Shown here one piece after another: positions 44,469-53,977 of a stretch of 64,000 nt of DNA (position 1 is its first letter; every line of letters begins with the position of its first letter). Origin of the DNA: Pseudoxanthomonas sp. YR558 (lineage in GTDB: Bacteria > Pseudomonadota > Gammaproteobacteria > Xanthomonadales > Xanthomonadaceae); the NCBI RefSeq assembly GCF_900116385.1, contig NZ_FPCI01000001.1, positions 868,001 to 932,000 on the forward strand, in the 5' to 3' direction. The notes under the pieces are model-generated. The model made no database searches. It saw nothing but the letters and a program-made list of their open reading frames with translations, and had not been told where the DNA came from. Both the position numbers and the translations under genes were made by a program.

Positions 44469-44489
44469 TCCGACCCTGAGGAGCATCGC

Positions 44490-45980
44490 ATGAGCCACCC
44501 GCTGCACCATTTCTTCAACGGACAGCGGGTGGAAGGCGGCAGCGGCCGCCACGGCGATGTGTTCGATCCCGCCACCGGCACCGTCACCGCACGCGTGCCG
44601 CTGGCCTCGGCCGATGACGTGAAGCAGGCGGTGGACGCGGCGTCCGCCGCCTTTCCCGCGTGGGCCGCCACGACACCGTTGAACCGCGCACGGGTGATGT
44701 TCCGCTTCAAGGAACTGCTCGAGGCGCACGCCGGCGAGCTGGCAAAGATCATCACGTCCGAGCACGGCAAGGTGCTTTCCGACGCACGCGGCGAAGTGAC
44801 CCGCGGGCTGGAAGTGGTGGAGTTCGCCTGCGGCATCCCGCACCTGCTCAAGGGCGAGCACTCGATGAACGTTGGACGCGACGTGGACTCGTGGAGCGAA
44901 TACGCACCGCTCGGCGTCGTCGCCGGCATCACGCCCTTCAATTTCCCCGCGATGGTGCCGCTGTGGATGTTCCCGGTGGCACTGGCCTGCGGCAACACCT
45001 TCGTGTTGAAGCCCTCGGAACGCGATCCGTCCGCCGCGCTGTTCATGGCCGACCTGCTGAAGCAGGCAGGCTTGCCGGATGGCGTGTTCAACGTCGTGCA
45101 CGGCGACAAGGCCGCGGTGGACGCGCTGCTCGACGAACCGCGCGTGCAGGCGCTGAGCTTTGTCGGCTCCACACCGATCGCCGAATACATCTATGCGCGC
45201 GGTTCCGCCAACGGCAAGCGCGTGCAGGCCTTGGGCGGCGCGAAGAACCACATGGTCGTGCTGCCCGATGCCGACCTGGATGGCGCGGTGTCAGCGTTGC
45301 TGGGCGCCGGCTATGGCTCGGCCGGCGAGCGCTGCATGGCGATCTCGGTCGCGGTCTGCGTGGGTGATGCCACGGCGGATGCGCTGGTAGCGACGCTGGC
45401 TCCGAAAGTGGCGGCGCTGAAGATCGGACCCGGCTGCCTCGACCCGGAAATGGGCCCGCTGGTCACCGGTGCGCACCGCGACAAGGTGCGCGGCTATATC
45501 GATGCCGGTGTTGCGGAAGGCGCGAGCCTGGTCATCGATGGCCGCGGCCATGTCGTCGATGGGCACGCGGAGGGCTTCTTCCTCGGTGGCTGCCTGTTCG
45601 ACCGCGTCACGCCGGAGATGACGATCTACCGCGAAGAGATCTTCGGGCCGGTGCTGTGCGTGATGCGCGTGCCCGACCTCGATGCCGCGCTGCGCCTGGT
45701 CAATGAGCACGAATACGGCAACGGCACCGCCGTGTTCACCCGCGACGGCGGCGCGGCGCGCGAATTCGCCCACCGCGTGCAGGCCGGCATGGTCGGCATC
45801 AACGTGCCGATCCCCGTGCCGATGGCATTCCACAGCTTTGGCGGCTGGAAGCGCTCGATCTTCGGCCCCCTGCATGTGCACGGTCCGGACGGCGTGCGTT
45901 TCTACACGCGATTGAAGACGATCACCGCCCGCTGGCCCGAGACGCATGCCGCCGAGTTCGTGATGCCGACGATGAAGTAA
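44490..45980 (+). CDS. mmsA: CoA-acylating (methyl)malonate-semialdehyde dehydrogenase
   Basis: A 496-residue CoA-dependent aldehyde dehydrogenase. MmsA features: catalytic Cys in [14 protein letters not shown] near 284, [23 protein letters not shown] near 150, [14 protein letters not shown] near 250 and the absence of the general-base Glu of hydrolytic ALDHs. It converts malonate or methylmalonate semialdehyde to acetyl- or propionyl-CoA with CO2 release. TGAGGAG lies just upstream and it follows ald by 21 bases, so the trio is one operon. Confidence 0.93.
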   Translation: MSHPLHHFFNGQRVEGGSGRHGDVFDPATGTVTARVPLASADDVKQAVDAASAAFPAWAATTPLNRARVMFRFKELLEAHAGELAKIITSEHGKVLSDARGEVTRGLEVVEFACGIPHLLKGEHSMNVGRDVDSWSEYAPLGVVAGITPFNFPAMVPLWMFPVALACGNTFVLKPSERDPSAALFMADLLKQAGLPDGVFNVVHGDKAAVDALLDEPRVQALSFVGSTPIAEYIYARGSANGKRVQALGGAKNHMVVLPDADLDGAVSALLGAGYGSAGERCMAISVAVCVGDATADALVATLAPKVAALKIGPGCLDPEMGPLVTGAHRDKVRGYIDAGVAEGASLVIDGRGHVVDGHAEGFFLGGCLFDRVTPEMTIYREEIFGPVLCVMRVPDLDAALRLVNEHEYGNGTAVFTRDGGAAREFAHRVQAGMVGINVPIPVPMAFHSFGGWKRSIFGPLHVHGPDGVRFYTRLKTITARWPETHAAEFVMPTMK

Positions 45981-46012
45981 AGTCGGGGCCGGTTCCCTCG
46001 AGGTGCTGGCCG

Positions 46013-47230
46013 ATGTCCCTGCGTTCCCTCCGCATCCTGGTTTGCCTCGCCTGCTTGATGGCCTCCACGGTGGCGTCCGCTGCCGGACCCGTCGCGCAGG
46101 TGCGCGTCGCCTTCGACCGCAACGGCGTCGTCAGTGCCCATGCGGAAGGCATGGCGGATCTCGCCACCGGCCGCAAGATCACCGCCGATGATCCGGTGCG
46201 CGTCGCCTCCATCTCCAAGCTGGTGACCACGATCGGGGTGATGCGGCTGGTCGAGGACGGCAAGCTCGATCTCGATGCCGACGTCTCGACCTACCTGGGC
46301 TGGAGGCTGCGCCACCCGCGCTTCCCCGACATGCCGATCACGCTGCGCCTGCTGCTGTCGCACCGCTCCAGCCTGACCGATGCCGCCGGCTACTACGCCA
46401 CACCGCTGGGGCAACCGCTGAAGGGCATCCTTGACGATGCCAAGGCCTGGGACGACGCACACGCACCCGGCACGCACTTCCGCTACACCAACCTCAACTT
46501 CCCGCTGGTGGCGATGGCGATGGAGAGCGTCACTGGCGAGCGCTTCGACCGGCTGATGCGCCGCCTGGTGCTGGAACCGCTGAAGCTGGATGCCTGCTTC
46601 AACTGGGAAAGCTGCGATGCCGCCACGGCGACGCGCGCCGTGGTGCTGTATCGCGACCGCGCACCGGTGCGCGACGAGAACCGCACGGGCAAGCCCGTCT
46701 GCGCCGTGGTCGTCGAGGACGGTGCCGATTGCGACCTCGCCCGCTGGAAGGCCGGCGAGAACGGGGCGCTGTTCTCGCCGCAGGGTGGCCTGCGCATCTC
46801 GGCGAACGGACTGGCGAAGATCGGCCGCCTGTTGCTCGACGGCGGCGAAGTCGACGGCGTGCGCCTGCTGTCGTCCGCCAGCGTCAACGCGATGGTCGCT
46901 CCGCAATGGACGTTCGACGGCGGCAATGGCGTGACGCATGAAGAAGACACCGGCGGCGGGCAGAACAAGGCCTTCTTCTGCCGGTACGGCCTCGCCATGC
47001 AGACCCTGGCGACACCCGCACAAGGCTGCGGCGACGATCCGTTCGGCGATGGCATCGCGCGCGTCGGCCACTCCGGCGATGCCTACGGCCTGCGCTCGGG
47101 CCTGTGGATCGACCGCAAGGCGGGCACGGGCGTGGTCTATTTCGCCACGGACGTAGGCGGCTCGCGCGGCGGTGCGCATTCCGCGTTCAGCCTTGTCGAG
47201 GAAACCCTGGCCGCCGGCATGACGCACTGA
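46013..47230 (+). CDS. exported serine hydrolase (class C beta-lactamase/DD-peptidase fold)
   Basis: A 405-residue protein with a signal peptide (residues 1-24, ending ASAAG) and a beta-lactamase-related fold. Catalytic Ser-x-x-Lys is SISK in [11 protein letters not shown] near 64, Tyr-x-Asn is YTN in FRYTNLNFP near 160, and the third motif reads GHSGDAYG near 345 in place of KTG. It has LLSHRSSL, another family mark. These enzymes include esterases and peptidases; true beta-lactamase activity is not implied. It follows mmsA after 32 bases but is functionally distinct. Confidence 0.88.
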   Translation: MSLRSLRILVCLACLMASTVASAAGPVAQVRVAFDRNGVVSAHAEGMADLATGRKITADDPVRVASISKLVTTIGVMRLVEDGKLDLDADVSTYLGWRLRHPRFPDMPITLRLLLSHRSSLTDAAGYYATPLGQPLKGILDDAKAWDDAHAPGTHFRYTNLNFPLVAMAMESVTGERFDRLMRRLVLEPLKLDACFNWESCDAATATRAVVLYRDRAPVRDENRTGKPVCAVVVEDGADCDLARWKAGENGALFSPQGGLRISANGLAKIGRLLLDGGEVDGVRLLSSASVNAMVAPQWTFDGGNGVTHEEDTGGGQNKAFFCRYGLAMQTLATPAQGCGDDPFGDGIARVGHSGDAYGLRSGLWIDRKAGTGVVYFATDVGGSRGGAHSAFSLVEETLAAGMTH

Positions 47231-47331
47231 CGCTCCCGCTCAAGAACTCCCCGGACCGGCCGATACGGCCTACATGTCGAACCGCGTCGCATCCGCTGCG
47301 CGGCCAACACGATCCACAGGGGGATCTTGAA

Positions 47332-47700
47332 ATGACGTCACGTCCGACGGTTCTGCTTTGCGATGATTCGCGCGCACTGCGCATGCTGGCGGCACGCCAG
47401 CTCGACGATTGCGGCTTCCATGTGGTGGGCGAGGCCGGCAACGGTCTTGAAGCCGTCAGCCAATATCAGGCACTGAAGCCGGACGTGGTCCTGATGGACC
47501 TGGTGATGCCCGAATGCGACGGCAAGCAGGCGCTTGGCCAGATCCTCGCGCAGGACCCGGATGCGCGCGTGGTGATCCTCAGCTCGCTCGGCGCGCAGAG
47601 CGACATCGAGGAATGCCTGAAGCTGGGCGCGAAGTCCTACCTGCAGAAGCCCATCGATCCGGAAGTGATGGATCGCGTGCTGCACGAAGCGGTCGCCTGA
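47332..47700 (+). CDS. single-domain CheY-like response regulator
   Basis: A 122-residue receiver domain with no output domain. Acidic pair in LLCDDSRA near 10-11, phospho-Asp in VVLMDLVMPECDG near 55, switch Ser in VILSSLG and Lys in YLQKPIDPE near 107. AGGGGGA precedes the ATG. The next gene, 43 bases downstream, encodes an MshEN-CheX-like protein whose CheX-type domain would be expected to dephosphorylate CheY-like regulators, so the two form a likely signalling pair. Confidence 0.92.
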   Translation: MTSRPTVLLCDDSRALRMLAARQLDDCGFHVVGEAGNGLEAVSQYQALKPDVVLMDLVMPECDGKQALGQILAQDPDARVVILSSLGAQSDIEECLKLGAKSYLQKPIDPEVMDRVLHEAVA

Positions 47701-47743
47701 CCGGCACGCACGTCCTTCCACTTTACGTACGAGACGACCCATC

Positions 47744-48589
47744 ATGGCAGCGAAATTCCTGGGCCAGTTCCTGCTGGAACGCGGCACCATCACCTCGGGG
47801 CAGCTCCTTGCCGCGCTCGACGCGCAGCGCGCGTCCAATCCCCTGCTCGGCGAACTCGCCACGCAGCACGGCATGCTGGACGCGACGCAGGCGCGCCGCA
47901 TCAATGAACGGCAGCGCGCGGAAGACCGCCGCTTCGGCGACATCGCACTGGAGATGGGCTGGCTGAGCAACGTGCAGCTCGACGTACTGCTGGCCGCGCA
48001 GAAGCAGGGCCGCACCCTGTTCGGCCAGATCCTGGTCAACCAGGGCGTGCTGACGACCGAACAACTGGAAGCCGAGCTGGTCGCGCACCGTCGCGATCTG
48101 GACGAAGCCAACCACGCACTGGCGCTCGGCATCGCCGGCCACACCCTGGCCGACGTGGTCACCAGCGCGATCCGCGTCTGCAACCGCCTGTTCCCGCGTC
48201 TGGTGGGCAGCCAGTGCCAGGCCGCCGGCATCGCCGACGACGCTGCGCTGGACGCCTGCGAGTTCACCGCCCATGTGCGCATCACCGCCGCATCCCAATC
48301 GCTGCTGGTCGGCGTGGGGTGCAGCCGCGCCACCATGCATGCGATGGCCTGCGCCCTGCTCTCGCTGACACCCGAACAGTGCGACGACGAACTCGCGCTC
48401 GACGCGCTGGGCGAACTGGTCAACGTGCTGATGGGCTATGTCGTGCGCGACACGCTGCCGGACGATGCGTCCTACCGCGCGCAGCCGCCGTCCACGCGCC
48501 TATCGGCGGCCGACCTCGCCGCTACCGGCAGCACGCTGGCGCTGTCGATGGCCTCGCAGCGCGGCGACTTCGTCCTGATCGTCGGCTGA
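47744..48589 (+). CDS. MshEN-like domain fused to a CheX-like phosphatase domain
   Basis: A 281-residue protein. The first half (about 1-125) has two repeats of the MshEN (GSPII_E_N) pattern: FLGQFLLERGTI...QLLAALDAQ near residue 5 and LFGQILVNQGVLTTEQL near 88, with a related repeat RFGDIALEMGWLS between. In MshE and its relatives this pattern binds cyclic di-GMP. The second half (about 130-281) resembles CheX/CheC phosphatases; GELVNVLMGYV near 220 matches the catalytic E-x-x-N motif. It follows a CheY-like gene, its probable substrate. Cytoplasmic. Domain calls are by motif only. Confidence 0.75.
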   Translation: MAAKFLGQFLLERGTITSGQLLAALDAQRASNPLLGELATQHGMLDATQARRINERQRAEDRRFGDIALEMGWLSNVQLDVLLAAQKQGRTLFGQILVNQGVLTTEQLEAELVAHRRDLDEANHALALGIAGHTLADVVTSAIRVCNRLFPRLVGSQCQAAGIADDAALDACEFTAHVRITAASQSLLVGVGCSRATMHAMACALLSLTPEQCDDELALDALGELVNVLMGYVVRDTLPDDASYRAQPPSTRLSAADLAATGSTLALSMASQRGDFVLIVG

Positions 48590-48598
48590 CGCCCGGCG

Positions 48599-50734
48599 TT
48601 ACGCCCGCGTCAACCGCCACGCGCGGTGGATGCGGGCGTTGCGTTCGAAATCCGGCGGAATCGTACTGGCGCTGATGTCTTCACAGCGCGCGAATTCCGC
48701 CACCGCGTTCTCGTCCAGCTTGAACCGACGGAAGTTGTTGCTGAAGTACAGCACCCCGCCCGGCGCCAGCCGCGCAACCGCGGCGCGCAACAGCCGCACG
48801 TGCTCCTTCTGCACGTCGAAGTCGTCAGCGCGCGCGGAGTTGGAGAACGTCGGCGGATCGCAGAAGACCAGGTCGTACTCGGCCTGCTCGGCCTCCAGCC
48901 AGCGCACGGCGTCGGCCTGCACGAGGCGATGCTTCGCGCCGCCCAGGCCGTTCTCGGCGAGGTTGTCCGCACACCACTGCAGGTAGGTCGCCGACAGGTC
49001 CACGCTGGTGGTGCTCGACGCACCCGCGACGGCGGCCTGTACGCTGGCCACGCCGGTGTAGCAGAACAGATTCAGAAACCGCTTGCCGCGCGCCTCTTGC
49101 GCCATCCGTCGCCGCAGCGGCCGATGATCGAGGAAGAGGCCGGTGTCGAGGTAGTCGAACAGGTTGGCCCGCAGCAGCGCACCCGACTCGCGCACGACGA
49201 TGAACTCGTCGCGCTGCTGCATGCGTCCGTATTTCGACCCGCCCTTGCCGCGCTCGCGCGCCTTCACCGCGATCTGCTCTTGCGGCACACCGAAGACCTC
49301 GCGGGTGGCGGCCAGCAGCTCGCTGAAACGGCGACGCACGTCGTGCTCGGGAATGGTGGCCGGCGCGGCGTATTCCTGCACGTGCAGGAACGTGCGGGCC
49401 TGTCCGCCCTCTTCCACATAGACGTCGATGGCCGCCGCGTACTCGGGCAGGTCCGCATCGTAGGCGCGGTAGCAGGTGACGCCCTCGCGCGTGCGCCAGG
49501 CCTTGAACTTCTTGAGGTTCTTGCGCAGCCGGTTGGCGACCATCTGCGCACCGTCCGACAGCGGCTTGGCCTCGCGCGGTTCGCGGGCGGGCGTGGCGAC
49601 CGGATCGCAGACGATCAGCGCGCACTCGATGGCGCCGTTGAACAGCTGGTACTTCTTGGCCGCGCGCAAACCGGTGGCATAACCGAGATCGGCGTTGCCG
49701 CATAGCAGGCTGGCGCGCCATTGCGGCACGGCGTGCTGCAGCGCATCGCCGAGCGCGCGGTATAGGTCGGCATCGGCGGCGAGTCGTTCGTCGTAGGGCG
49801 GATTGCAGACGACAAGCCCGCGCGGTTCTTCGCGCTTAGGCAACTGGGCGACATCGCGCATCTCAAACTGCAACTGGCCCGCGAGGCCGGCGAGCACCGC
49901 GTTGTCACGCGCGGCGCGGATCGCGCCCAGGTCGACGTCGCTGCCGAAGAACACCGGCTTCAGCGCCTTGCGGCCTTCCGTTTCGCGCTGCACGGCGTCG
50001 GCGAACAGCGTGCGCCACGTATCCACATTGAAGCCGAGCCAGCGCGTAGGCAGCGCCGGACCGTGGCGCTGCAGGCCCGGCGCGACATCGGCCGCCATCA
50101 GCGCGCCTTCGATCAGCAGCGTGCCGCTGCCGCACATCGGGTCGAGCAACGCGCCGCCGTCGTGGTACAGCGCCGGCCAGCCACCGCGCATCAGCACGGC
50201 CGCTGCGAGGTTCTCCTTCAACGGCGCCTCGTTCTGCGCCTGGCGCCAGCCGCGGCGATGCATCGGGCCGCCACCCAGATCGATCGATATCGTCGCGCGA
50301 TTCTTGCGCAGCGACAGGTTGATGCGTAGGTCCGGCTGTTCGACATCCACCGACGGTCGCTCCAGGCCCTGCTGGCGCAGGCGGTCGACCACGGCATCCT
50401 TCACGCGCTGCGCGGCATAGCGCGCGTGGGTGATCGCCTCGCCGGACACGTGCGCATCCACCGCCAGGGTCAGTTCCGGCCGCGTGTGCGTTTCCCACGC
50501 CATCGCCATCACGCCGTCGTACAGCGCCTGTTCGTTCAGGCACTCGAACTCATCGATCGGCCACAGCACGCGACTGGCCAGCCTCGACCACAGCACGGCA
50601 CGCTGCGCGTCCACGGGCTCGCCGTCGGCATTCACACCGGCGATGGTGGCGGTGGCCTTGGGCACGCCGAGCGCGAGCAGCTCGTCGGCGAGCAGATATT
50701 CCAGGCCCTTGGCGCAGGAGACGAAGAACTTCAA
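48599..50734 (-). CDS. rlmKL: bifunctional 23S rRNA methyltransferase RlmKL
   Basis: A 711-residue fusion, close to the 702 of E. coli. The N-terminal half has a THUMP domain (about 45-150) and the RlmL domain with NPPYDERL near 310 (m2G2445). The C-terminal half is RlmK (m7G2069) with [16 protein letters not shown] near 545 and [11 protein letters not shown] near 615. Homologues begin [14 protein letters not shown]; here that reads [16 protein letters not shown], so I assign a TTG start at 50734, supported by GAGG upstream on the minus strand. An in-frame ATG 40 codons earlier has no conserved sequence. Confidence 0.94.
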   Translation of the reverse strand: MKFFVSCAKGLEYLLADELLALGVPKATATIAGVNADGEPVDAQRAVLWSRLASRVLWPIDEFECLNEQALYDGVMAMAWETHTRPELTLAVDAHVSGEAITHARYAAQRVKDAVVDRLRQQGLERPSVDVEQPDLRINLSLRKNRATISIDLGGGPMHRRGWRQAQNEAPLKENLAAAVLMRGGWPALYHDGGALLDPMCGSGTLLIEGALMAADVAPGLQRHGPALPTRWLGFNVDTWRTLFADAVQRETEGRKALKPVFFGSDVDLGAIRAARDNAVLAGLAGQLQFEMRDVAQLPKREEPRGLVVCNPPYDERLAADADLYRALGDALQHAVPQWRASLLCGNADLGYATGLRAAKKYQLFNGAIECALIVCDPVATPAREPREAKPLSDGAQMVANRLRKNLKKFKAWRTREGVTCYRAYDADLPEYAAAIDVYVEEGGQARTFLHVQEYAAPATIPEHDVRRRFSELLAATREVFGVPQEQIAVKARERGKGGSKYGRMQQRDEFIVVRESGALLRANLFDYLDTGLFLDHRPLRRRMAQEARGKRFLNLFCYTGVASVQAAVAGASSTTSVDLSATYLQWCADNLAENGLGGAKHRLVQADAVRWLEAEQAEYDLVFCDPPTFSNSARADDFDVQKEHVRLLRAAVARLAPGGVLYFSNNFRRFKLDENAVAEFARCEDISASTIPPDFERNARIHRAWRLTRA

Positions 50735-50750
50735 AGGAAACCTCGATACG

Positions 50751-51275
50751 TCAGAGAGCGGCGAGCAATTGCCCGAATGCATCCGCCGAAGCGGCGACAT
50801 GGTCGGACAGGCGATGCCCGTCGTTGACCAGCAGCAGGCGCGCGCGGCGCGCATGCGCCCAATCGGTCACGGCCTGCGCGGGGATCAGTTCGTCGTCCCA
50901 GCCATGGATCACCGAGACCGGCACCGGCGCGGCGTCCAGCAGCGGCAGCGGCCCCATGCTGATCGGCGGCGCCATCAGGAACAGGCCCCGCACCGGCACC
51001 TCCAGCGAGATGCGGCCGGCGATGTAGGCACCCAGGCTGGAACCGGCCAGCACCACCGGCCCACGCGACGCGGCGGCGTGCGCGAGGGAGCGCAGGCGCT
51101 CCAGCCGTGCGACCACGTCGCCGAGCGAACTGACATCGCGGCGTGCGTCGAGGTCGGTGTAGTCGGGGCGTTCGTGGGTCCACCCCAGGCGTTCGGCCAC
51201 GTCGGCGAGCGCGGTGACCTTGGTGGCATCCGGTCCGCTTTCGAACCCGTGCGACAGGATGCAGTGGCCGCGCAT
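50751..51275 (-). CDS. alpha/beta-fold hydrolase (YqiA-like)
   Basis: A 174-residue small alpha/beta hydrolase. The oxyanion/start region is [16 protein letters not shown], the nucleophile elbow is GSSLGAYIA (G-x-S-x-G near 72), the acid is in [12 protein letters not shown] near 130 and the His in [10 protein letters not shown] near 154. Resembles the YqiA/UPF0227 and alpha/beta-hydrolase families of small esterases. Its ATG overlaps the upstream MOSC gene stop by one base (TGATG), so translation is coupled. Substrate unknown. Confidence 0.85.
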   Translation of the reverse strand: MRGHCILSHGFESGPDATKVTALADVAERLGWTHERPDYTDLDARRDVSSLGDVVARLERLRSLAHAAASRGPVVLAGSSLGAYIAGRISLEVPVRGLFLMAPPISMGPLPLLDAAPVPVSVIHGWDDELIPAQAVTDWAHARRARLLLVNDGHRLSDHVAASADAFGQLLAAL

Positions 51276-51766
51276 CAGAGCGCTTCCACCGGATCGCCGA
51301 TGCGGAACGTGCCGCCTTCGACGATCCGCGCGCACAGGCCGCCATGGCCACGCATCGCGTTGTAGCCGCCCGGGCCTAGCGCGTCTTCCATCCGCGAGCA
51401 CGGGTCGCATTCTTCCGTGCCCTCGAACACCGCGCTGCCGATGCGGAAACGGCGCTCCTTCAGCGCGATCAGCGGGATGCCGGACACGACCACGTTACGG
51501 CGCAACAGCGCTGGCGCCAGGTCGGGGCGCTGCGCCAGCGCGGCGATGGCGGGCAGGTGCTCGGCCTGGATCAGGGTGATCCCGCGCTTGCCGCTGCCGC
51601 CCTTGTAGCGGTCGCCGACCAGGCCAGCGCCGGTGACGGCTTCGACGGCGTCGGTGGAGACCATGACCTCATCGCGGGCCGGTCGCAGGCCGATCCATTC
51701 CACCTTGCCGGCACGCGGCAGGGTGGCCATGAGCTTGGCCAACGGGGATTCGGGGTTGAGCGGCAT
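51275..51766 (-). CDS. MOSC domain-containing protein
   Basis: A 163-residue stand-alone MOSC domain, the beta-barrel that binds molybdenum cofactor or sulfur in YiiM- and MOSC-type proteins. Conserved features: KVEWIGLRPARDEVMV, VGDRYKGGSGKRGITLIQAEHLP, the Cys in EECDPCSRMEDALGPGGYNAMRGHGGLCARI near 125-145. The CxxC-like DPCSRM segment holds the conserved Cys. Probably a Mo-cofactor or sulfur-transfer enzyme; acceptor unknown. It is coupled to the hydrolase gene downstream. Confidence 0.9.
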   Translation of the reverse strand: MPLNPESPLAKLMATLPRAGKVEWIGLRPARDEVMVSTDAVEAVTGAGLVGDRYKGGSGKRGITLIQAEHLPAIAALAQRPDLAPALLRRNVVVSGIPLIALKERRFRIGSAVFEGTEECDPCSRMEDALGPGGYNAMRGHGGLCARIVEGGTFRIGDPVEAL

Positions 51767-51854
51767 GGGAAACCCGCGCGACGGGAAAGGCCGCCAGTTT
51801 ACCGGAGCGGCCCGTGTCCAGCCCGTTCCCCGCCCTGCCTGCTAGCATCGAAGC

Positions 51855-52424
51855 ATGCGCACGGACCTGCCCTTCGCCCCCGTCATCGACCTGTTGCCCT
51901 ACGAGGCCAAGCTGGACGTCCGGCCGCTGGAACAGATCGACCTGGTCGTCATCCACTGCACCGAGCTGCCGGACATGGCGTTGGCGCGCGAGTACGGCGA
52001 GCGCATCCTGCATGCCTCCGGCACCGGCAACAGCGGCCATTACTACATCGATCGCGACGGCACCGTGCATGTCTACGTGCGCCCGCAACACGTCGCCCAC
52101 CACGTGCGTGGCTACAACCCGCGGTCGGTCGGGATCGAGCTGGTGAACACCGGTCGTTACCCCGATTGGCTCGCCGTGGGCCACCAGTCGATGGAAGAGC
52201 CTTACACCGATGCACAGATCGAGGCCCTGTCGGCGCTGCTGGCGCACCTGCGGCGCGAGCTGCCCGCACTGCGCTACATCGCCGGCCACGAGGACCTCGA
52301 CACCACGTGCGAGCCTGCCAGCGACGATCCGGACGTCCTGGTGCCGCGGAAGATGGACCCGGGCCCGCTCTTTCCGTGGGACGCGGTGCTGCGCATGACC
52401 CCGCTGGAGCGGCTGCTGCCCTGA
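51855..52424 (+). CDS. N-acetylmuramoyl-L-alanine amidase (AmpD/family 2)
   Basis: A 189-residue zinc amidase of amidase_2 fold. Zinc ligands are His in VVIHCTELP near 34, His in YIAGHEDLDT near 153 and Asp in KMDPGPLFPW near 172; substrate-loop SGHYYIDRDGTVHVYV near 58. AmpD-type enzymes cleave anhydro-muropeptides in recycling. There is no signal peptide, which supports a cytoplasmic AmpD-like role. A TAGCAT -10 candidate ends six bases before the ATG with no Shine-Dalgarno, so the mRNA is probably leaderless. Confidence 0.88.
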   Translation: MRTDLPFAPVIDLLPYEAKLDVRPLEQIDLVVIHCTELPDMALAREYGERILHASGTGNSGHYYIDRDGTVHVYVRPQHVAHHVRGYNPRSVGIELVNTGRYPDWLAVGHQSMEEPYTDAQIEALSALLAHLRRELPALRYIAGHEDLDTTCEPASDDPDVLVPRKMDPGPLFPWDAVLRMTPLERLLP

Positions 52425-52446
52425 CGGGCCGCGCACGGGCGGCCGG

Positions 52447-52452
52447 TATAAT
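52447..52452 (+). promoter_or_regulatory. -10 element of tesB
   Basis: A perfect TATAAT 29 bases before the tesB GTG. The best -35 (CTGACG at 52421) is 20 bases away, too far for a strong promoter without help. Confidence 0.45.
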
Positions 52453-52481
52453 CGCCGTTCGCCAAGACTCCAGGCCCTGCC

Positions 52482-53396
52482 GTGCCCGCACCCGAACCCG
52501 TCGTCTCCGAGCTGATCGAACTGCTGTCGCTGGAGCGGCTGGAAGACAACCTGTTCCGCGGCCAGAGCCGCGATATCGGCACCAAGTACGTGTTCGGCGG
52601 CCAGGTGCTCGGCCAGGCGCTGTCGGCTGCGCAGGCCACGGTGGGCGGGGGTGAGGAAGAGCGCCGCGCGCATTCGCTGCACGCCTACTTCCTTCGCGCC
52701 GGCAACATCGAAGCGCCGATCGTCTACGAAGTAGACCGCACGCGCGACGGCGGCAGCTTCTCGGTGCGCCGCGTCACGGCGATCCAGCACGGCCGCGTGA
52801 TCTTCTTCTGCGCGGCTTCGTTCCAGGCCGAGGAAGAAGGCGCCGAGCACCAGCTGTCGATGCCGGAAGTGCCGCAGCCGGAAGACATCCCGCCCGCGCC
52901 ACCGGTGCCCGCGGAGGTCATGGCCACGCTGCCGCCGAAGGTGCAGCGCTGGCTGTCGCGACGCGGCCCGTTCGAATTCCGCCACGTCTATCCACGCGAC
53001 GAGTTGAATCCGCCCAAGCGCCCGCCGTTCCAGCAGGTCTGGTTCCGGTTGAGCGAGCCGGTCGGCGATTCGCCCGAACTGCACCGCGCCCTGCTCGCCT
53101 ATGCATCGGATTTCCAGTTGCTCGGCACGGCCACCTACCCGCACGGCATCAGCTACTACCAGCCGAACGTGCAGATGGCGTCGCTGGACCACGCGCTGTG
53201 GTTCCACCGCCCGTTCCGTGCCGACGACTGGCTGCTCTATTCGATCGACAGCCCCAGCGCGAGCGGCTCGCGCGGACTGGCGCGCGGGCAGATCTTCGAT
53301 CGCCAGGGCCGTCTGGTCGCCAGCACCGCGCAGGAAGGCCTGATTCGCGTGGTGCCGGATGCCGAAGCGGCCTCGGCCGTCCCGGCGAAGGACTGA
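52482..53396 (+). CDS. tesB: acyl-CoA thioesterase II
   Basis: A 304-residue TesB: a double-hotdog enzyme hydrolysing medium- and long-chain acyl-CoAs. The start region ELIELLSLERLEDNLFRGQSRDIGTKYVFGGQVLGQAL and the C-terminal active-site region SLDHALWFHRPFRADDWLLY and SGSRGLARGQIFDRQGRLVASTAQEGLIRV are typical, with the Asp, Thr/Ser and Gln triad placeable. GTG start at 52482. The following small gene begins ten bases after the stop. Confidence 0.95.
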   Translation: MPAPEPVVSELIELLSLERLEDNLFRGQSRDIGTKYVFGGQVLGQALSAAQATVGGGEEERRAHSLHAYFLRAGNIEAPIVYEVDRTRDGGSFSVRRVTAIQHGRVIFFCAASFQAEEEGAEHQLSMPEVPQPEDIPPAPPVPAEVMATLPPKVQRWLSRRGPFEFRHVYPRDELNPPKRPPFQQVWFRLSEPVGDSPELHRALLAYASDFQLLGTATYPHGISYYQPNVQMASLDHALWFHRPFRADDWLLYSIDSPSASGSRGLARGQIFDRQGRLVASTAQEGLIRVVPDAEAASAVPAKD

Positions 53397-53406
53397 GGGA
53401 ATACCT

Positions 53407-53910
53407 ATGCGGCAAGTCTTTTCCAGCCAGCGCATCGAGACCGTCGAAGGCGTGGCCAAGCTGCTGAGCGATGCGGGCGTTCCCGTCTTCATCAGCAATG
53501 GCCGTTCGTACCACAGCAAGCGCGGCGGGCAGTTCAGCTACACCGAGCCGGTAAAGGCGCAGCTGCAGCCCGCCGTCTGGGTACGCCATGCCGAAGACCA
53601 GCCGCGCGCGCGCGAACTGCTGCGCGAGGCCGGCCTGATGGAGACCACGCGCCCTGGCTACGCGTCTACGCTGACGTTCCGCAGCGACCAGGAGCCCGTG
53701 GCCACGCCGCAGCGCTCCTGGGCCTGGCGCATCCGCCTGATCCTGCTGGCGCTGATCGCCCTGGCCGCCGTCGTCATGTGGATGCGGCGCCCGGTGCCGC
53801 CGCCCGCAGCGCCCGTCCCGGTGCCACGGGAACAACCCGCGACGCCCGCCCCCGCGAACGAGGCGCCCGAGGAAGACCGCATCCGCATCCAGCCCGCCAC
53901 CGGCGGCTGA
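53407..53910 (+). CDS. small membrane protein with DUF2007-like N-terminus
   Basis: A 167-residue protein. The first 85 residues (MRQVFSSQRIETVEGVAKLLSDAGVPVFISNG...) look like a DUF2007-type signal-transducing domain: an alpha/beta module that reads a linear order of small residues. A hydrophobic helix at about 105-123 (RLILLALIALAAVVMWM) and a Pro-rich tail follow. AGGGAAT precedes the ATG. It lies directly before the two membrane-tethered sigma factor genes with a 67-base gap; a regulatory link is only a suggestion. Confidence 0.72.
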   Translation: MRQVFSSQRIETVEGVAKLLSDAGVPVFISNGRSYHSKRGGQFSYTEPVKAQLQPAVWVRHAEDQPRARELLREAGLMETTRPGYASTLTFRSDQEPVATPQRSWAWRIRLILLALIALAAVVMWMRRPVPPPAAPVPVPREQPATPAPANEAPEEDRIRIQPATGG

Positions 53911-53977
53911 CCGCGCACGGTCACATCCGTCTTCCCGGCCCGTCAGGGTCATCAGCCCACCCGATGATCCTGACGCC

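Noticed and set aside
42119..44479. A 786-residue plus-strand open frame across the omega-aminotransferase and ald
   Set aside because: It is an out-of-frame shadow of two well-conserved enzymes; its sequence is Arg/Pro/Gly-rich with no domain.
46013..47230. Calling the serine hydrolase a class C beta-lactamase
   Set aside because: SxxK and YxN motifs are present, but the third motif reads HSG instead of KTG, and family members are often esterases or peptidases. Resistance cannot be inferred.
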